A DNA stretch of 15,256 bases, from NCBI GenBank assembly GCA_030612785.1, contig JAUWNF010000021.1, positions 1-15,256 of the forward strand, written 5' to 3'. Source of the DNA: Phycisphaerales bacterium. GTDB lineage: Bacteria > Planctomycetota > Phycisphaerae > UBA1845. Position numbers and translations under genes: made by a program. Of the stretch, positions 5,610 to 13,174 are shown in pieces. Below the pieces are notes generated by a model. That model searched no databases. It worked only from the letters and a program-made list of their open reading frames with translations, and was not told the DNA's origin. The first letter of the stretch is position 1, and every line of letters begins with the position of its first letter.

Positions 5610-7146
5610 GAGCATCCCCCCTTATGGGTTCTACTTGCGATGCCGGTTCGCCGAACACTTCCGCCGTAAAAGAATATAGCTTGGCGTCGGGGCGTTTCCA
5701 AGCGTCGGGCGGCAGACCGGCCTTGCGGCACACTTGGGCGAGAAACTCCCTTCGCGTCCAGCCGCGCTCGTAGGCTACCTGCGGTAGCAGCACGCCCCTC
5801 CGACCGCCCTGTTCGATGAGCAGTCCGTGGCGACCGACGATGATTTCATCCGGGTTGGCAATACGCTTCATCGGCGTCAGATAGCTGATCTCGATGTGCA
5901 GTTGGCCCAATTCCTCGGTGGTTACCGGGTGGTTCACGAAGCGGTAGTCCTGGCACGCGGAAACGGCGTTGCGAATCACCGCTTGGTAGAGCGGCCCGGA
6001 GGCCTCCATGTTGCCGATGCACCCCCGCAGGCGACCGCGGTTGGTCAGCGTCACGAAGCAAGCGCCGTCCAACTGCCCAAGCCCCGCGGGAAGCTTGCTC
6101 TGGTCCGCCTTTGGCAGCTTCTCGCCGTGGAGCTGCACCGTGACCGTTGCGCGCGCCAGCCGCAGTAATTCGGCGCGCTCCGGGGCGCCGAGCGTTCCCA
6201 GCGGCCTGGTGAATACGATCGACTGGTAAGTCACACTGTTGGTCCAGTCACCGGTGAGGTTGCCCGAGGTGTCGAACGCCGCGCGTACGCCGGCCGCCCC
6301 GCCTTGCATCGAGAGAGTACGCAACAACAAGCGGATGGGGCCATAGCCGCAGATCGTGTCGCGCGTCTTGGCTAAGTGGTCGGTGAAGCCATCGTAATCA
6401 CATTTTAGAATCGGGGCGGCTGCCTGGTCGGCCAACTCCCGCAGTTTGTTCGGCACGTCCTCCCGGAACGGCTGATATCCGAAGTTGGGCCCGAAGTGGG
6501 TGAAATCGCTGCTGGCCACCAGCAGGGTATCCTCGTCGAGATACGGCAAGAGCGCCCGCGCCGCCGCCGTCTCGTCGGCGTTGGTCATGCGGCCGACGAG
6601 CAACGGAACCAGCCGAAAACCTTTGAGCGCCCTTTGCAGGAAAGGCAGTTGCAACTCCAGCGAGTGTTCGCCGCGGTCGACGCCGGGACGTGATGCGAAC
6701 ACCGGTTCACGCAGGAGCGCGTCGCAGACCTCCCGGTCGATCGGGACCTCGCCAAGCGGGGTCGCGTAGGCCGTCAGCTTGTCCGGCACATCCACGCCGT
6801 CATAAGTCCCCGCATAGCGGTGACTAAAGGCCAGCACAATGACGCGCTTATAGGTCAGATTTTGCAGGCACCTGTACCCGGCCGCGGCGGTCGCTCCGCT
6901 GAAGCGATACCCGGCGTGGGGTGCGATGACGGCCACCGGTCTGGCGGTGAGGCCCGGCGGCGCAGCTTCGGCCAAAAGGCGATCCACCGCCTCGGCCAGG
7001 GCGTCAGGCTCGCCGGGGTACCAACTCCCCGCCATGTACGCGGGGCGGATTGTCTCCTCACCTGCTCCCGCGATCGTGCCGCCTGGAACACCCAGGATGC
7101 CGGCCGTGACGACCTCCGCAACCGTGATAGACCACCGCCCGCTCAT
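5602..7146 (-). CDS. AmmeMemoRadiSam fusion protein: Memo-like domain + AMMECR1 domain
   Basis: A 514-residue fusion from the ATG at 7146, preceded by GGGAGGA seven bases away. An ATG at 7194 would lie upstream of the apparent promoter and is rejected. Residues about 1-33 are a mildly hydrophobic extension before RPAYMAGSWYP, where ordinary Memo proteins begin. The Memo domain (about 34-315) has H77 in PHAGYRFSG, H109 in FSHRYAG, GEHSLELQLPFL (159-170), SSDFTHFG (212-219) and C266 in ICGYGPI. The two histidines and the cysteine match the metal-site residues of human MEMO1. The AMMECR1 domain (about 325-510) has the invariant LRGCIG (373-378). These two domains plus a radical SAM enzyme define the AmmeMemoRadiSam system, whose reaction is not established. 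It is the first gene of the cluster. Confidence 0.92.
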   Translation of the reverse strand: MSGRWSITVAEVVTAGILGVPGGTIAGAGEETIRPAYMAGSWYPGEPDALAEAVDRLLAEAAPPGLTARPVAVIAPHAGYRFSGATAAAGYRCLQNLTYKRVIVLAFSHRYAGTYDGVDVPDKLTAYATPLGEVPIDREVCDALLREPVFASRPGVDRGEHSLELQLPFLQRALKGFRLVPLLVGRMTNADETAAARALLPYLDEDTLLVASSDFTHFGPNFGYQPFREDVPNKLRELADQAAAPILKCDYDGFTDHLAKTRDTICGYGPIRLLLRTLSMQGGAAGVRAAFDTSGNLTGDWTNSVTYQSIVFTRPLGTLGAPERAELLRLARATVTVQLHGEKLPKADQSKLPAGLGQLDGACFVTLTNRGRLRGCIGNMEASGPLYQAVIRNAVSACQDYRFVNHPVTTEELGQLHIEISYLTPMKRIANPDEIIVGRHGLLIEQGGRRGVLLPQVAYERGWTRREFLAQVCRKAGLPPDAWKRPDAKLYSFTAEVFGEPASQVEPIRGDAHD

Positions 7147-7177
7147 GTCCTGATCCTCCCGCCGGCCCGATAAGCGG

Positions 7178-7186
7178 ATTATACCA
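7178..7186 (-). promoter_or_regulatory. Extended -10 promoter of the AmmeMemoRadiSam cluster
   Basis: On the minus strand, bases 7186 to 7178 read TGGTATAAT: a perfect TATAAT with the TGn extension. No good -35 hexamer is seen, which is tolerated by extended -10 promoters. Transcription would begin near 7171, giving a leader of about 25 bases to the ATG at 7146. This supports that start over the one at 7194. Confidence 0.6.
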
Positions 7187-7271
7187 GAACTCACCGATGA
7201 CGAGCAGCACGCGGACCTGCCGCCTGACCGCAGGCCGGTATTCCAACGTCCCCCATCTCGGTACTAGGCGC

Positions 7272-7328
7272 AAAAAGAAACCCGCGGCAGGTTGTTCGGG
7301 CCGGAGAGGGGAATGGAACTGCCGCGGG
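7272..7328 (-). terminator. GC-rich stem with T tract on the minus strand: terminator, possibly the end of a small RNA
   Basis: CCCGCGGCAG and CTGCCGCGGG form a perfect 10-bp stem (7319-7328 with 7281-7290 on the minus strand) and are followed by TTTCTTTTT (7280-7272). The 28-base loop contains CCCCTCTCC, complementary to purine-rich ribosome-binding sites. No minus-strand gene lies upstream for it to terminate. A TAAAAT -10-like box is at 7343-7348, so a self-contained transcript of about 65 bases is possible. The rest of the gene-free stretch 7147-7574 shows only the cluster promoter and an AT-rich patch near 7330-7420. Confidence 0.55.
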
Positions 7329-7574
7329 AATGTGGTAAACGTATTTTAGCTCTTCCTTAATATATGTTCGCCTATTATGGCCCGCTTGTCGATAAGGCAT
7401 TTTCCCCATATTTTCGGAACCGTGCCGCACGAGGCCGGCAACCCACGGGTCTCCCTGAGAAAACCCGCCCATAGCTCACCCGCGAAACTAAACCGCCCGC
7501 GGTTTGCCCTGCCCCCCGTCTGAATCGTACATCACTCTCAGAAACGCCGTGTACGCAACCCTGGCGGACATGCT

Positions 7575-7997
7575 ATGAACATAACAACGCCAACCACCGA
7601 ATCCGTGTGCGAAGCGACATTACGCCGCGAGATCGGGCGCTTCCTCCGCGCTACCCGCATGCGGGGCGAGTTGGACACCGACCGGCGCCGACGCGGGCGG
7701 CGACGCTGTCACCGTTCCTGGCCATTGTTGGTCTCGTTCGAGAACAGTTACGACTATTCGGACATGTGTGTCGCGCTACACAACGCTTCACCTCTGGGCA
7801 TCGCCTTCTTATGTCCCCGCCAAATTCCGGTGGGCACCACCGTGCTGATCAGACTGTTCTGGCACGACGAGTTCGGGGTTTTTGTGCCGGCGGTCGTTCG
7901 GCACGCCTCGCCCAATCATCACGGGTTCATCATCGGATGCGTGTTTGTTATCCCCAGCGCCCGCCGTACGCGACGTGGTCGTGTCCCCTACCTCTGA
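7575..7997 (+). CDS. PilZ-domain protein (probable c-di-GMP binding)
   Basis: A 140-residue protein with both PilZ signature elements: RxxxR at R43-R47, inside a very arginine-rich segment (37-47), and NxSxxG at N70-G75 in LHNASPLGI. The strands between and after (WPLLVSF, GTTVLIRLF, VPAVVRHA, IIGCVF) fit the small PilZ beta barrel. These motifs bind cyclic di-GMP in the family. No output domain, signal peptide or membrane segment is present, so it would act as a cytosolic adaptor through protein contact. The 36-residue N-terminus before the arginine cluster is unassigned. The ribosome-binding site is modest (GGCGGA six bases before ATG). It stands alone, with no cyclase or phosphodiesterase nearby to identify its target. 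Confidence 0.75.
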   Translation: MNITTPTTESVCEATLRREIGRFLRATRMRGELDTDRRRRGRRRCHRSWPLLVSFENSYDYSDMCVALHNASPLGIAFLCPRQIPVGTTVLIRLFWHDEFGVFVPAVVRHASPNHHGFIIGCVFVIPSARRTRRGRVPYL

Positions 7998-8051
7998 AGA
8001 AGTGTACGTGTTCAACGAGGGTGGCATGGGTAACGGCAGGGTGACAGAGCA

Positions 8052-9056
8052 CTAACCGTCCATTACGAGTATGCCGGTGCCGTTGATCCGATCGGCCTTG
8101 AGGTCCCCCAATGCGCGGTTGGCGTCGGCGAGCGGATAGGCGTTGGTGTGCGGGCGGATGGGGATCCGAGCGGCCTCGGCGAGCAGTTCGCGTCCGTCCT
8201 CTCGCGTGTTGGCCGTCACCGAGTGTAAGTCGCGTTCGTAGAATAGGTGGCGCTCATAGTCCATCGGCGGAATCTGCGACATGTAGATTCCCGCCAGCGC
8301 ACAAGTCCCACCTTTCTTCAGTGCGGCGAGGGCCACGGGAACCAGTCCGCCCGCCGGCGCGAAGATGATGGCGCTATCGGCTTTCTCGGGCATCTGCGTG
8401 GCGTCATTGCCGACCCAGGTCGCCCCCATGCGGCGGGCGAGTTCGGCGTGCCCGCCCCCCCGCGAAACGACGTATACCTCGTTGCCACGGTGTAGCGCGA
8501 TTTGCAGAACCACGTGAGCGGAGGCCCCGAACCCGTAGAGCGCCAGCTTCCCGCCCGGCGGGAGTTGGCAGCGCTTCAGAGCCCGGTAGCCGATGATCCC
8601 GGCGCAGAGCAGCGGGGCCGCGTCGGTATCGCCGAACGCCTCCGGGATCTCGTAGGCGAAGTCCTCCGGCACCACGGCGTGCGTGGCATAGCCGCCGTGC
8701 TCATGGTAGCCGGTGAAGCGGGATACCTCACATAGGTTCTCGCGCCCGGCGGCACAGAACGCGCACGACCCACACGTATGCCGCAACCACGCCACACCGA
8801 TCCGCTGCCCTACCTGCGACTTCCCACATCCGGGGCCCAGGTCGTCCACGATGCCGACGATTTGATGACCGGGGACGATGGGCAAAGTATGGCGCGGTAG
8901 GTCGCCTTCCACGACGTGCAGGTCGGTCCGGCAGATCGCGCAGCAGCGCACCCGTAGGCGCACCTCGTGGGGTCCCGGTCGCGGATCGGGCAGTTCCACC
9001 AGTTCCAGCGGTGACGACTCGATACCGGCGATTTCGTTCAGCACCATGGCTTTCAT
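8052..9056 (-). CDS. Zinc-dependent medium-chain alcohol dehydrogenase
   Basis: A 334-residue protein from the ATG at 9056, with GGGAGGAG upstream; upstream in-frame sequence is non-coding GC-rich DNA. Catalytic zinc ligands are visible as C42 with D45 in CAICRTDLH and H64 in PGHQIVG. The structural zinc set is complete (C95, C98, C101, C109). The nucleotide fold has LYGFGASAHV (about 193-202) in place of the textbook GxGxxG, as in a subfamily of zinc alcohol dehydrogenases containing GFGASAH. It would oxidise an alcohol or reduce an aldehyde with NAD(P)H; the substrate is not predictable. Q65 replaces the glutamate of the usual GHE. Divergent from the TPR membrane protein gene, it shows no operon partner. 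Confidence 0.9.
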   Translation of the reverse strand: MKAMVLNEIAGIESSPLELVELPDPRPGPHEVRLRVRCCAICRTDLHVVEGDLPRHTLPIVPGHQIVGIVDDLGPGCGKSQVGQRIGVAWLRHTCGSCAFCAAGRENLCEVSRFTGYHEHGGYATHAVVPEDFAYEIPEAFGDTDAAPLLCAGIIGYRALKRCQLPPGGKLALYGFGASAHVVLQIALHRGNEVYVVSRGGGHAELARRMGATWVGNDATQMPEKADSAIIFAPAGGLVPVALAALKKGGTCALAGIYMSQIPPMDYERHLFYERDLHSVTANTREDGRELLAEAARIPIRPHTNAYPLADANRALGDLKADRINGTGILVMDG

Positions 9057-9091
9057 GTGGCATTCTCCTCCCCGCGGTCGTTCGGGATCCG

Positions 9092-9150
9092 CGCGCCGGG
9101 CGGGAGCGCGGCGCGCCACCCGGCGTTATACTTCAAACTCGCCCGGCGCG
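9092..9150. repeat. 11-bp inverted repeat between divergent dehydrogenase and GT-C/TPR genes
   Basis: CGCGCCGGGCG (9092-9102) and CGCCCGGCGCG (9140-9150) are exact reverse complements around 37 bases that include TTATACT (9125-9131). The position between divergent genes would suit a regulator site or a looped promoter, but in DNA this rich in G and C such a repeat can arise by chance. Confidence 0.4.
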
Positions 9151-9285
9151 AAGCGCGCTCAGGTCGCGATGCGTTTGGGGTCTGCTGTGCGGGCTTTCTT
9201 CTATCGTGTACGATTCCGAGCGTTACAGTCCACGAGGTGGCCTAATAGCGTGCCGTGTACGCGGTGAGAATTCATAGGTTCCAGC

Positions 9286-11262
9286 ATGGGGTCGCGCGGC
9301 AGAAAAGGCAAACGCAGGGAGTCAGCCCGACCGCAGGCCGGTGAACCGAAGGCCAAGTACGAAGCCGTGTGGCCGACGGTGGGCGCCGCGCCGAACTGGT
9401 TGCGCATTCTGCTGCCCCTTCTGGTGGCTGGCGCTGCCTTTGTCACGTTTTTGCCGGCCCTGGACGCGGACTTCGTCAACTGGGACGACGACAAGCTTTT
9501 TCTGACCAATTCGCACTACCGCGGGCTGAGCTGGTCGCACCTCGAGTGGATGTTCACCACCACCAAGATGGGGCACTGGCAACCGCTGAGCTGGGTCACG
9601 CTCGGGGTGAACTACAAACTCTACGGGATGGAGACTCGGGGCTACCACCTGAGCAATATACTTCTGCACGCCGGGTGCGCGCTGACGTTCTACTTCCTGG
9701 CCCTGCGTCTGCTGACCCTGAGCATTGGCCCGCGTAACCAGCTATCCGGAGCACACCTCCGCATCGCCGCGGCGGCGGCGGCCCTGTTCTTCGCCGTGCA
9801 CCCGCTGCGGGTCGAGTCGGTGGCCTGGGTCACCGAACGCCGCGACCTGCTCTCGGGCCTGTTCTTCATTATGACCACCGCCGCGTACCTGAAGTCACGC
9901 ACCGTGGAGCGGCAACGGCTCCTTTGGTATCTGGCAGCCGTCGCGGTCTTCATCCTGTCGGTGTTGTCCAAGGCCTGGGGCATGACCATACCGGCCATTC
10001 TGATCGTGCTGGATTTCTATCCGTTGCGGCGTTTGCGCGGTCGAGTGCGCGACTGGTTCGCACGGCCCGCGCTCCTGATCTGGTTGGAAAAGGTGCCATT
10101 TGTGGTGATCGCCGCCCTGACCGCCTGGAAGGCCATCAATGCCCAGGCGGGACAGCTTATCACCGTGAAAAGCCTGGCCGAGCACTCGCTGGTGTGTCGT
10201 GCGGCCCAAGTGGGTTACGGCGCGGCGTTCTACGTGTGGAAGACCCTGTTGCCTCTTGACTTGATCCCGCTCTACGAACTTCCCTACCGCATGAATCCGT
10301 GGGAGCCGCGCTTCGTGCTGGGCGCGGGCGCCGTCGTCCTGGCGGCAGGTGTGCTGCTCGCCCTGCGACGGCGCTGGACCGCCGGGCTCGCCCTGGCGGT
10401 GTGTTACCTGGCGATCTACTCGCCCGTGTCAGGTATCGCCCAGAGCGGGCCGCAACTGGTCAAGGACAGCTACTCCTACCTGTGCTGTCTGTCATGGGCG
10501 GTGCTCGTCGGCGGGCTTTCGATCTGGTGCTTTCGACGTTGGGGCGCCGGAGCGTTTGCCGGCGCGGGCTGCGCCCTGGCGTTGTGGATTGGGGTGCTGG
10601 GCCTGCTGAGTTGGCGGCAGACCGGAATATGGCACGATTCCAAAACGCTGTGGACCCACACCCTGAGCATCGACGACAACTGCGCCATGGCCCATAACAA
10701 CCTGGCGGTCCTCCTCCGCAAGGAGGACAAGTTCGAAGACGCCAGTCGGCACTACCGCCGCTCGTTGGAGATCAAGCCGGATGATGCCCATACCAACTAC
10801 AATCTGGGCAACTGCCTCAAGGCCCTTGGGCAATACCCCGAGGCGATCGAGTGCTACAAGAACGCGATCGATTTTTACAAGACCGCCACCGAAAACCGGA
10901 CTGAACACTACCAGGCGCATCTGAACCTGGCCAACACCTATCGCACGCTGAAGCGCATTCCCGAGGCCGTCGAGCACCACATGGTCGCGGCGCGCTACCG
11001 CCGCGACGCGGAACTGTACGAATTGGTGGCCCGCGAGTTACGGACCGTGGGGCGCCTCCAAGAGGCGGAGAAGTACTTCCGAAAGGCGCTGCAGAAGAAG
11101 CCTGGGTTCTTCGACGCCCACTACGGTCTGGGCAAGCTGCTGCTCCAACGCGGCGAATGCCCCGGCGCGCTCGAGCATCTTCGCAAGGCGGTGAAACTCG
11201 AGCCGGATTCCGAGAAAGCCCAGCGTGGCTTGGCCCGGGCACAAGCTCAGTGCCCCGGGTAA
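9286..11262 (+). CDS. TMTC-like GT-C membrane glycosyltransferase with C-terminal TPRs
   Basis: A 658-residue protein. Basic residues 1-12 precede the first membrane helix (about 38-57). A loop with the acidic motif FVNWDDDK (63-70) follows, then many further hydrophobic helices (about 122-145, 160-173, 187-202, 212-245, 343-390, 418-443). HPLRVESVAWVTERRDLL (172-189) is a strong signature of this family. Residues about 464-655 hold roughly five tetratricopeptide repeats (for example NYNLGNCLKALGQYPEAIECY). This order matches eukaryotic TMTC O-mannosyltransferases and their bacterial relatives. In GT-C enzymes the first-loop acidic pair acts in transfer from a lipid-linked sugar. The inferred role is sugar transfer to exported proteins, with TPRs gripping the acceptor outside the membrane. 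The ribosome-binding site is weak (AGGT). Donor and acceptor are unknown. Confidence 0.8.
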   Translation: MGSRGRKGKRRESARPQAGEPKAKYEAVWPTVGAAPNWLRILLPLLVAGAAFVTFLPALDADFVNWDDDKLFLTNSHYRGLSWSHLEWMFTTTKMGHWQPLSWVTLGVNYKLYGMETRGYHLSNILLHAGCALTFYFLALRLLTLSIGPRNQLSGAHLRIAAAAAALFFAVHPLRVESVAWVTERRDLLSGLFFIMTTAAYLKSRTVERQRLLWYLAAVAVFILSVLSKAWGMTIPAILIVLDFYPLRRLRGRVRDWFARPALLIWLEKVPFVVIAALTAWKAINAQAGQLITVKSLAEHSLVCRAAQVGYGAAFYVWKTLLPLDLIPLYELPYRMNPWEPRFVLGAGAVVLAAGVLLALRRRWTAGLALAVCYLAIYSPVSGIAQSGPQLVKDSYSYLCCLSWAVLVGGLSIWCFRRWGAGAFAGAGCALALWIGVLGLLSWRQTGIWHDSKTLWTHTLSIDDNCAMAHNNLAVLLRKEDKFEDASRHYRRSLEIKPDDAHTNYNLGNCLKALGQYPEAIECYKNAIDFYKTATENRTEHYQAHLNLANTYRTLKRIPEAVEHHMVAARYRRDAELYELVARELRTVGRLQEAEKYFRKALQKKPGFFDAHYGLGKLLLQRGECPGALEHLRKAVKLEPDSEKAQRGLARAQAQCPG

Positions 11263-11264
11263 GG

Positions 11265-12554
11265 TCAGGATTTCGACGGAGTCGACCGGCACGCGCCACC
11301 CGTCACGGACTTCAAGGCCTCGAGCACCTCGGTGGGGGTGAACGGCTTGGCAACAAACCGCGTGTGCTCATCGACGGGGATCGGCGCCTCGCCGGCGGAC
11401 GGGGCAGTCCCGCTGACCACCACCACGGGGACACCAGGCGCCACTTGCCGCAGCCGCTCCAGAACCCTGAGCCCGTTCACCTTGGGCAGATTCCAGTCGA
11501 GCACCACCCCCTCTACGGATTGGTGCTGCTGCTCAAAAAGGGAGACGGCCTCGGACGCCGTGTGGGCGGTCAGAGCCTGGTACCCCCGCGACTCCAACAC
11601 GGTACGCAGCAGGGCAACGATCATGGCTTCGTCGTCCGCCAACAGAACGGTGCCCACCCCGCACAGGGAATCCGGGTCCACCGCCTGCGCGACTTCCTCA
11701 ACCGGCGCGGCTGCGCCCGGGAGGTAGACATCAACGCGGGTTCCCCGACCCGGGGCGGATTCGACCTCGACCCAGCCATGATGCGCGTCAACGATGTTGC
11801 GGACCACGGCGAGCCCCAGCCCCGTCCCCTCACTCACAGGTTTGGTGGTGAACAGCGGCTCGAAAACCTGCCCGGGCACCTGACGTTCCGTCCCGCGTCC
11901 CGTGTCCTCGATGCTGAGCACCACGAATTCCCCCGCCCGTGCCGCCGGGCTAGCCAAACCACGCGCATCTTCGATACGCCGGCGGGAGGTTCGCAAGGTT
12001 ACGGTCCCGCCCTCGCCCATCGTATCCCGCGCGTTCAAGCACAAATTCACCACCACCTGATGAAGTTTGGCGGGATCGCCCCGTAACGGCAGCGGTTCGC
12101 GGCTAAAGTCCGTGCGCAGCTCCACGCCCGGTGGCATGGTGTGGCGCATCAGCCGCACCGCCTCGGACACCGCCTCGCTGAGGTTGCAGGCGATTGCGCG
12201 CGGCTCGGTCCTGCGATTGAAGGTGAGCAGATCGCGGATCAACTCCGCCGCCTGATGCGATGCGCGCTGCGCGTCCCACAAGATACGGTGAGCGGCATCG
12301 TCCGGCGGGATCGACTCCAAGACCGTTGCGACATTGCACCCGATGATGGTGAGCAGATTGTTGAAATCGTGCGCGAGGTTGCTCGCCAGGATGCCGACCG
12401 TCTCGTGCTTCTGTGCCTGAGCCAACTGGTCCTCCAGGTCCCGCCACGCCGAGCGGTCGCGCATAACCAGATCGTCGACGTGCTCGTCGGCCTTGCACAC
12501 CTTTTCCAGCGGCGTGTCGGCGCGTTGGTCTTCGGTGGATTCAGCCATAGCCAT
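11265..12554 (-). CDS. Soluble hybrid sensor histidine kinase (HisKA-HATPase-REC)
   Basis: A 429-residue protein from the ATG at 12554; a GTG immediately before it (12557) sits better relative to AGAGG and is an alternative start. The ORF continues upstream without a recognised domain. Parts: a short coiled region (about 30-50), the dimerisation helix with phospho-accepting H62 in SNLAHDFNNLL, the ATPase N box N170/N174, DTGRG (217-221), FEPLFTTKP (231-239), GTGLGL (243-248), and a C-terminal receiver with D307/D308, phospho-acceptor D353 in VLDWNLP, S381 and K403. No membrane helix, PAS or GAF domain is seen, so the input is probably a partner protein. It is divergent from the response regulator at 12781 and converges with the TPR gene three bases away. 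Confidence 0.9.
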   Translation of the reverse strand: MAMAESTEDQRADTPLEKVCKADEHVDDLVMRDRSAWRDLEDQLAQAQKHETVGILASNLAHDFNNLLTIIGCNVATVLESIPPDDAAHRILWDAQRASHQAAELIRDLLTFNRRTEPRAIACNLSEAVSEAVRLMRHTMPPGVELRTDFSREPLPLRGDPAKLHQVVVNLCLNARDTMGEGGTVTLRTSRRRIEDARGLASPAARAGEFVVLSIEDTGRGTERQVPGQVFEPLFTTKPVSEGTGLGLAVVRNIVDAHHGWVEVESAPGRGTRVDVYLPGAAAPVEEVAQAVDPDSLCGVGTVLLADDEAMIVALLRTVLESRGYQALTAHTASEAVSLFEQQHQSVEGVVLDWNLPKVNGLRVLERLRQVAPGVPVVVVSGTAPSAGEAPIPVDEHTRFVAKPFTPTEVLEALKSVTGGACRSTPSKS

Positions 12555-12780
12555 CACTACATTGTTCCTCTCGGCGGCGGGCACAGGGGCCAAGAATCCT
12601 ACCCCTCCAAGCCGGCAATGCAAGCCGGGGCGGGCAAATGGCCGATACACTCGATCAGGGGCGTCAAATCGGGTATACAAAGACCTGGACATCCGCCCGC
12701 CGACGGCCGGAAGCGGGAATCCGCCCGGCCTCGCGACGGGCAGCGACCCCCGCGGTGCTAATGGCAGGAAGGACGAACGT

Positions 12781-13170
12781 ATGACCCCCCCCCCCCCCGT
12801 GCTAATCGTTGACGATAACCCGCAAAACCTCGAACTTCTCGAAGTTTATTGCGAGGGGCTCGAAGGGGTCAACATCACCACCGCCACGAACGGAATCGAG
12901 GCCATGGAACAAGTGGCGCGGGACAAGCCCGACCTCGTTCTGCTCGACATCATGATGCCGAAGATGTCCGGCTTTGAGGTGTGCAAGCAGATCAAGTCGA
13001 ATCCCAAGACCCGCGACATTCTTGTGGTGATGGTCACCGCCCTGAATGAAACCGCCGACGTCGAACGCGCCGCCGAATGCGGCGCCGACGATTACCTGTC
13101 CAAACCGATCGATCGGAGCGCGTTGATCGAACTCGTCACTACTCTGCTGCAAAGCAAGCCCCAGGCGTAG
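12781..13170 (+). CDS. Single-domain response regulator
   Basis: A 129-residue protein made only of a receiver domain: acidic pair D11/D12 in LIVDDN, phospho-acceptor D56 in LLDIMMP, T86, and K108 in LSKPID. With no output domain it would act as a phosphotransfer intermediate or by binding a partner. The divergent hybrid kinase (start 226 bases away) is the obvious partner. AGGAAGGA seven bases before ATG fixes the start. Codons 2-6 are encoded by a run of 14 cytosines, so slippage would shift the frame right after initiation; a GTG just behind the run (12799) is in frame with the domain and could rescue translation. It ends four bases before the convergent methyltransferase stop. Confidence 0.9.
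   Translation: MTPPPPVLIVDDNPQNLELLEVYCEGLEGVNITTATNGIEAMEQVARDKPDLVLLDIMMPKMSGFEVCKQIKSNPKTRDILVVMVTALNETADVERAAECGADDYLSKPIDRSALIELVTTLLQSKPQA
12785..12798 (+). repeat. Homopolymer of 14 cytosines inside the response-regulator start
   Basis: Bases 12785-12798 are all C, immediately after ATGA, encoding the end of a threonine codon and four prolines. Runs of this length in coding DNA are prone to length change during replication, and also to sequencing error. No comparable run was noticed elsewhere in the window. Confidence 0.95.
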
Positions 13171-13174
13171 CGGA

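Noticed and set aside
7380..7510. Possible c-di-GMP (GEMM) riboswitch or mini-ykkC upstream of the PilZ gene
   Set aside because: CCACGGGTCT resembles one piece of GEMM, but the GCAAAG and GAAA-loop elements are missing. The ACGA segment at 7428 has no proper closing stem for mini-ykkC.
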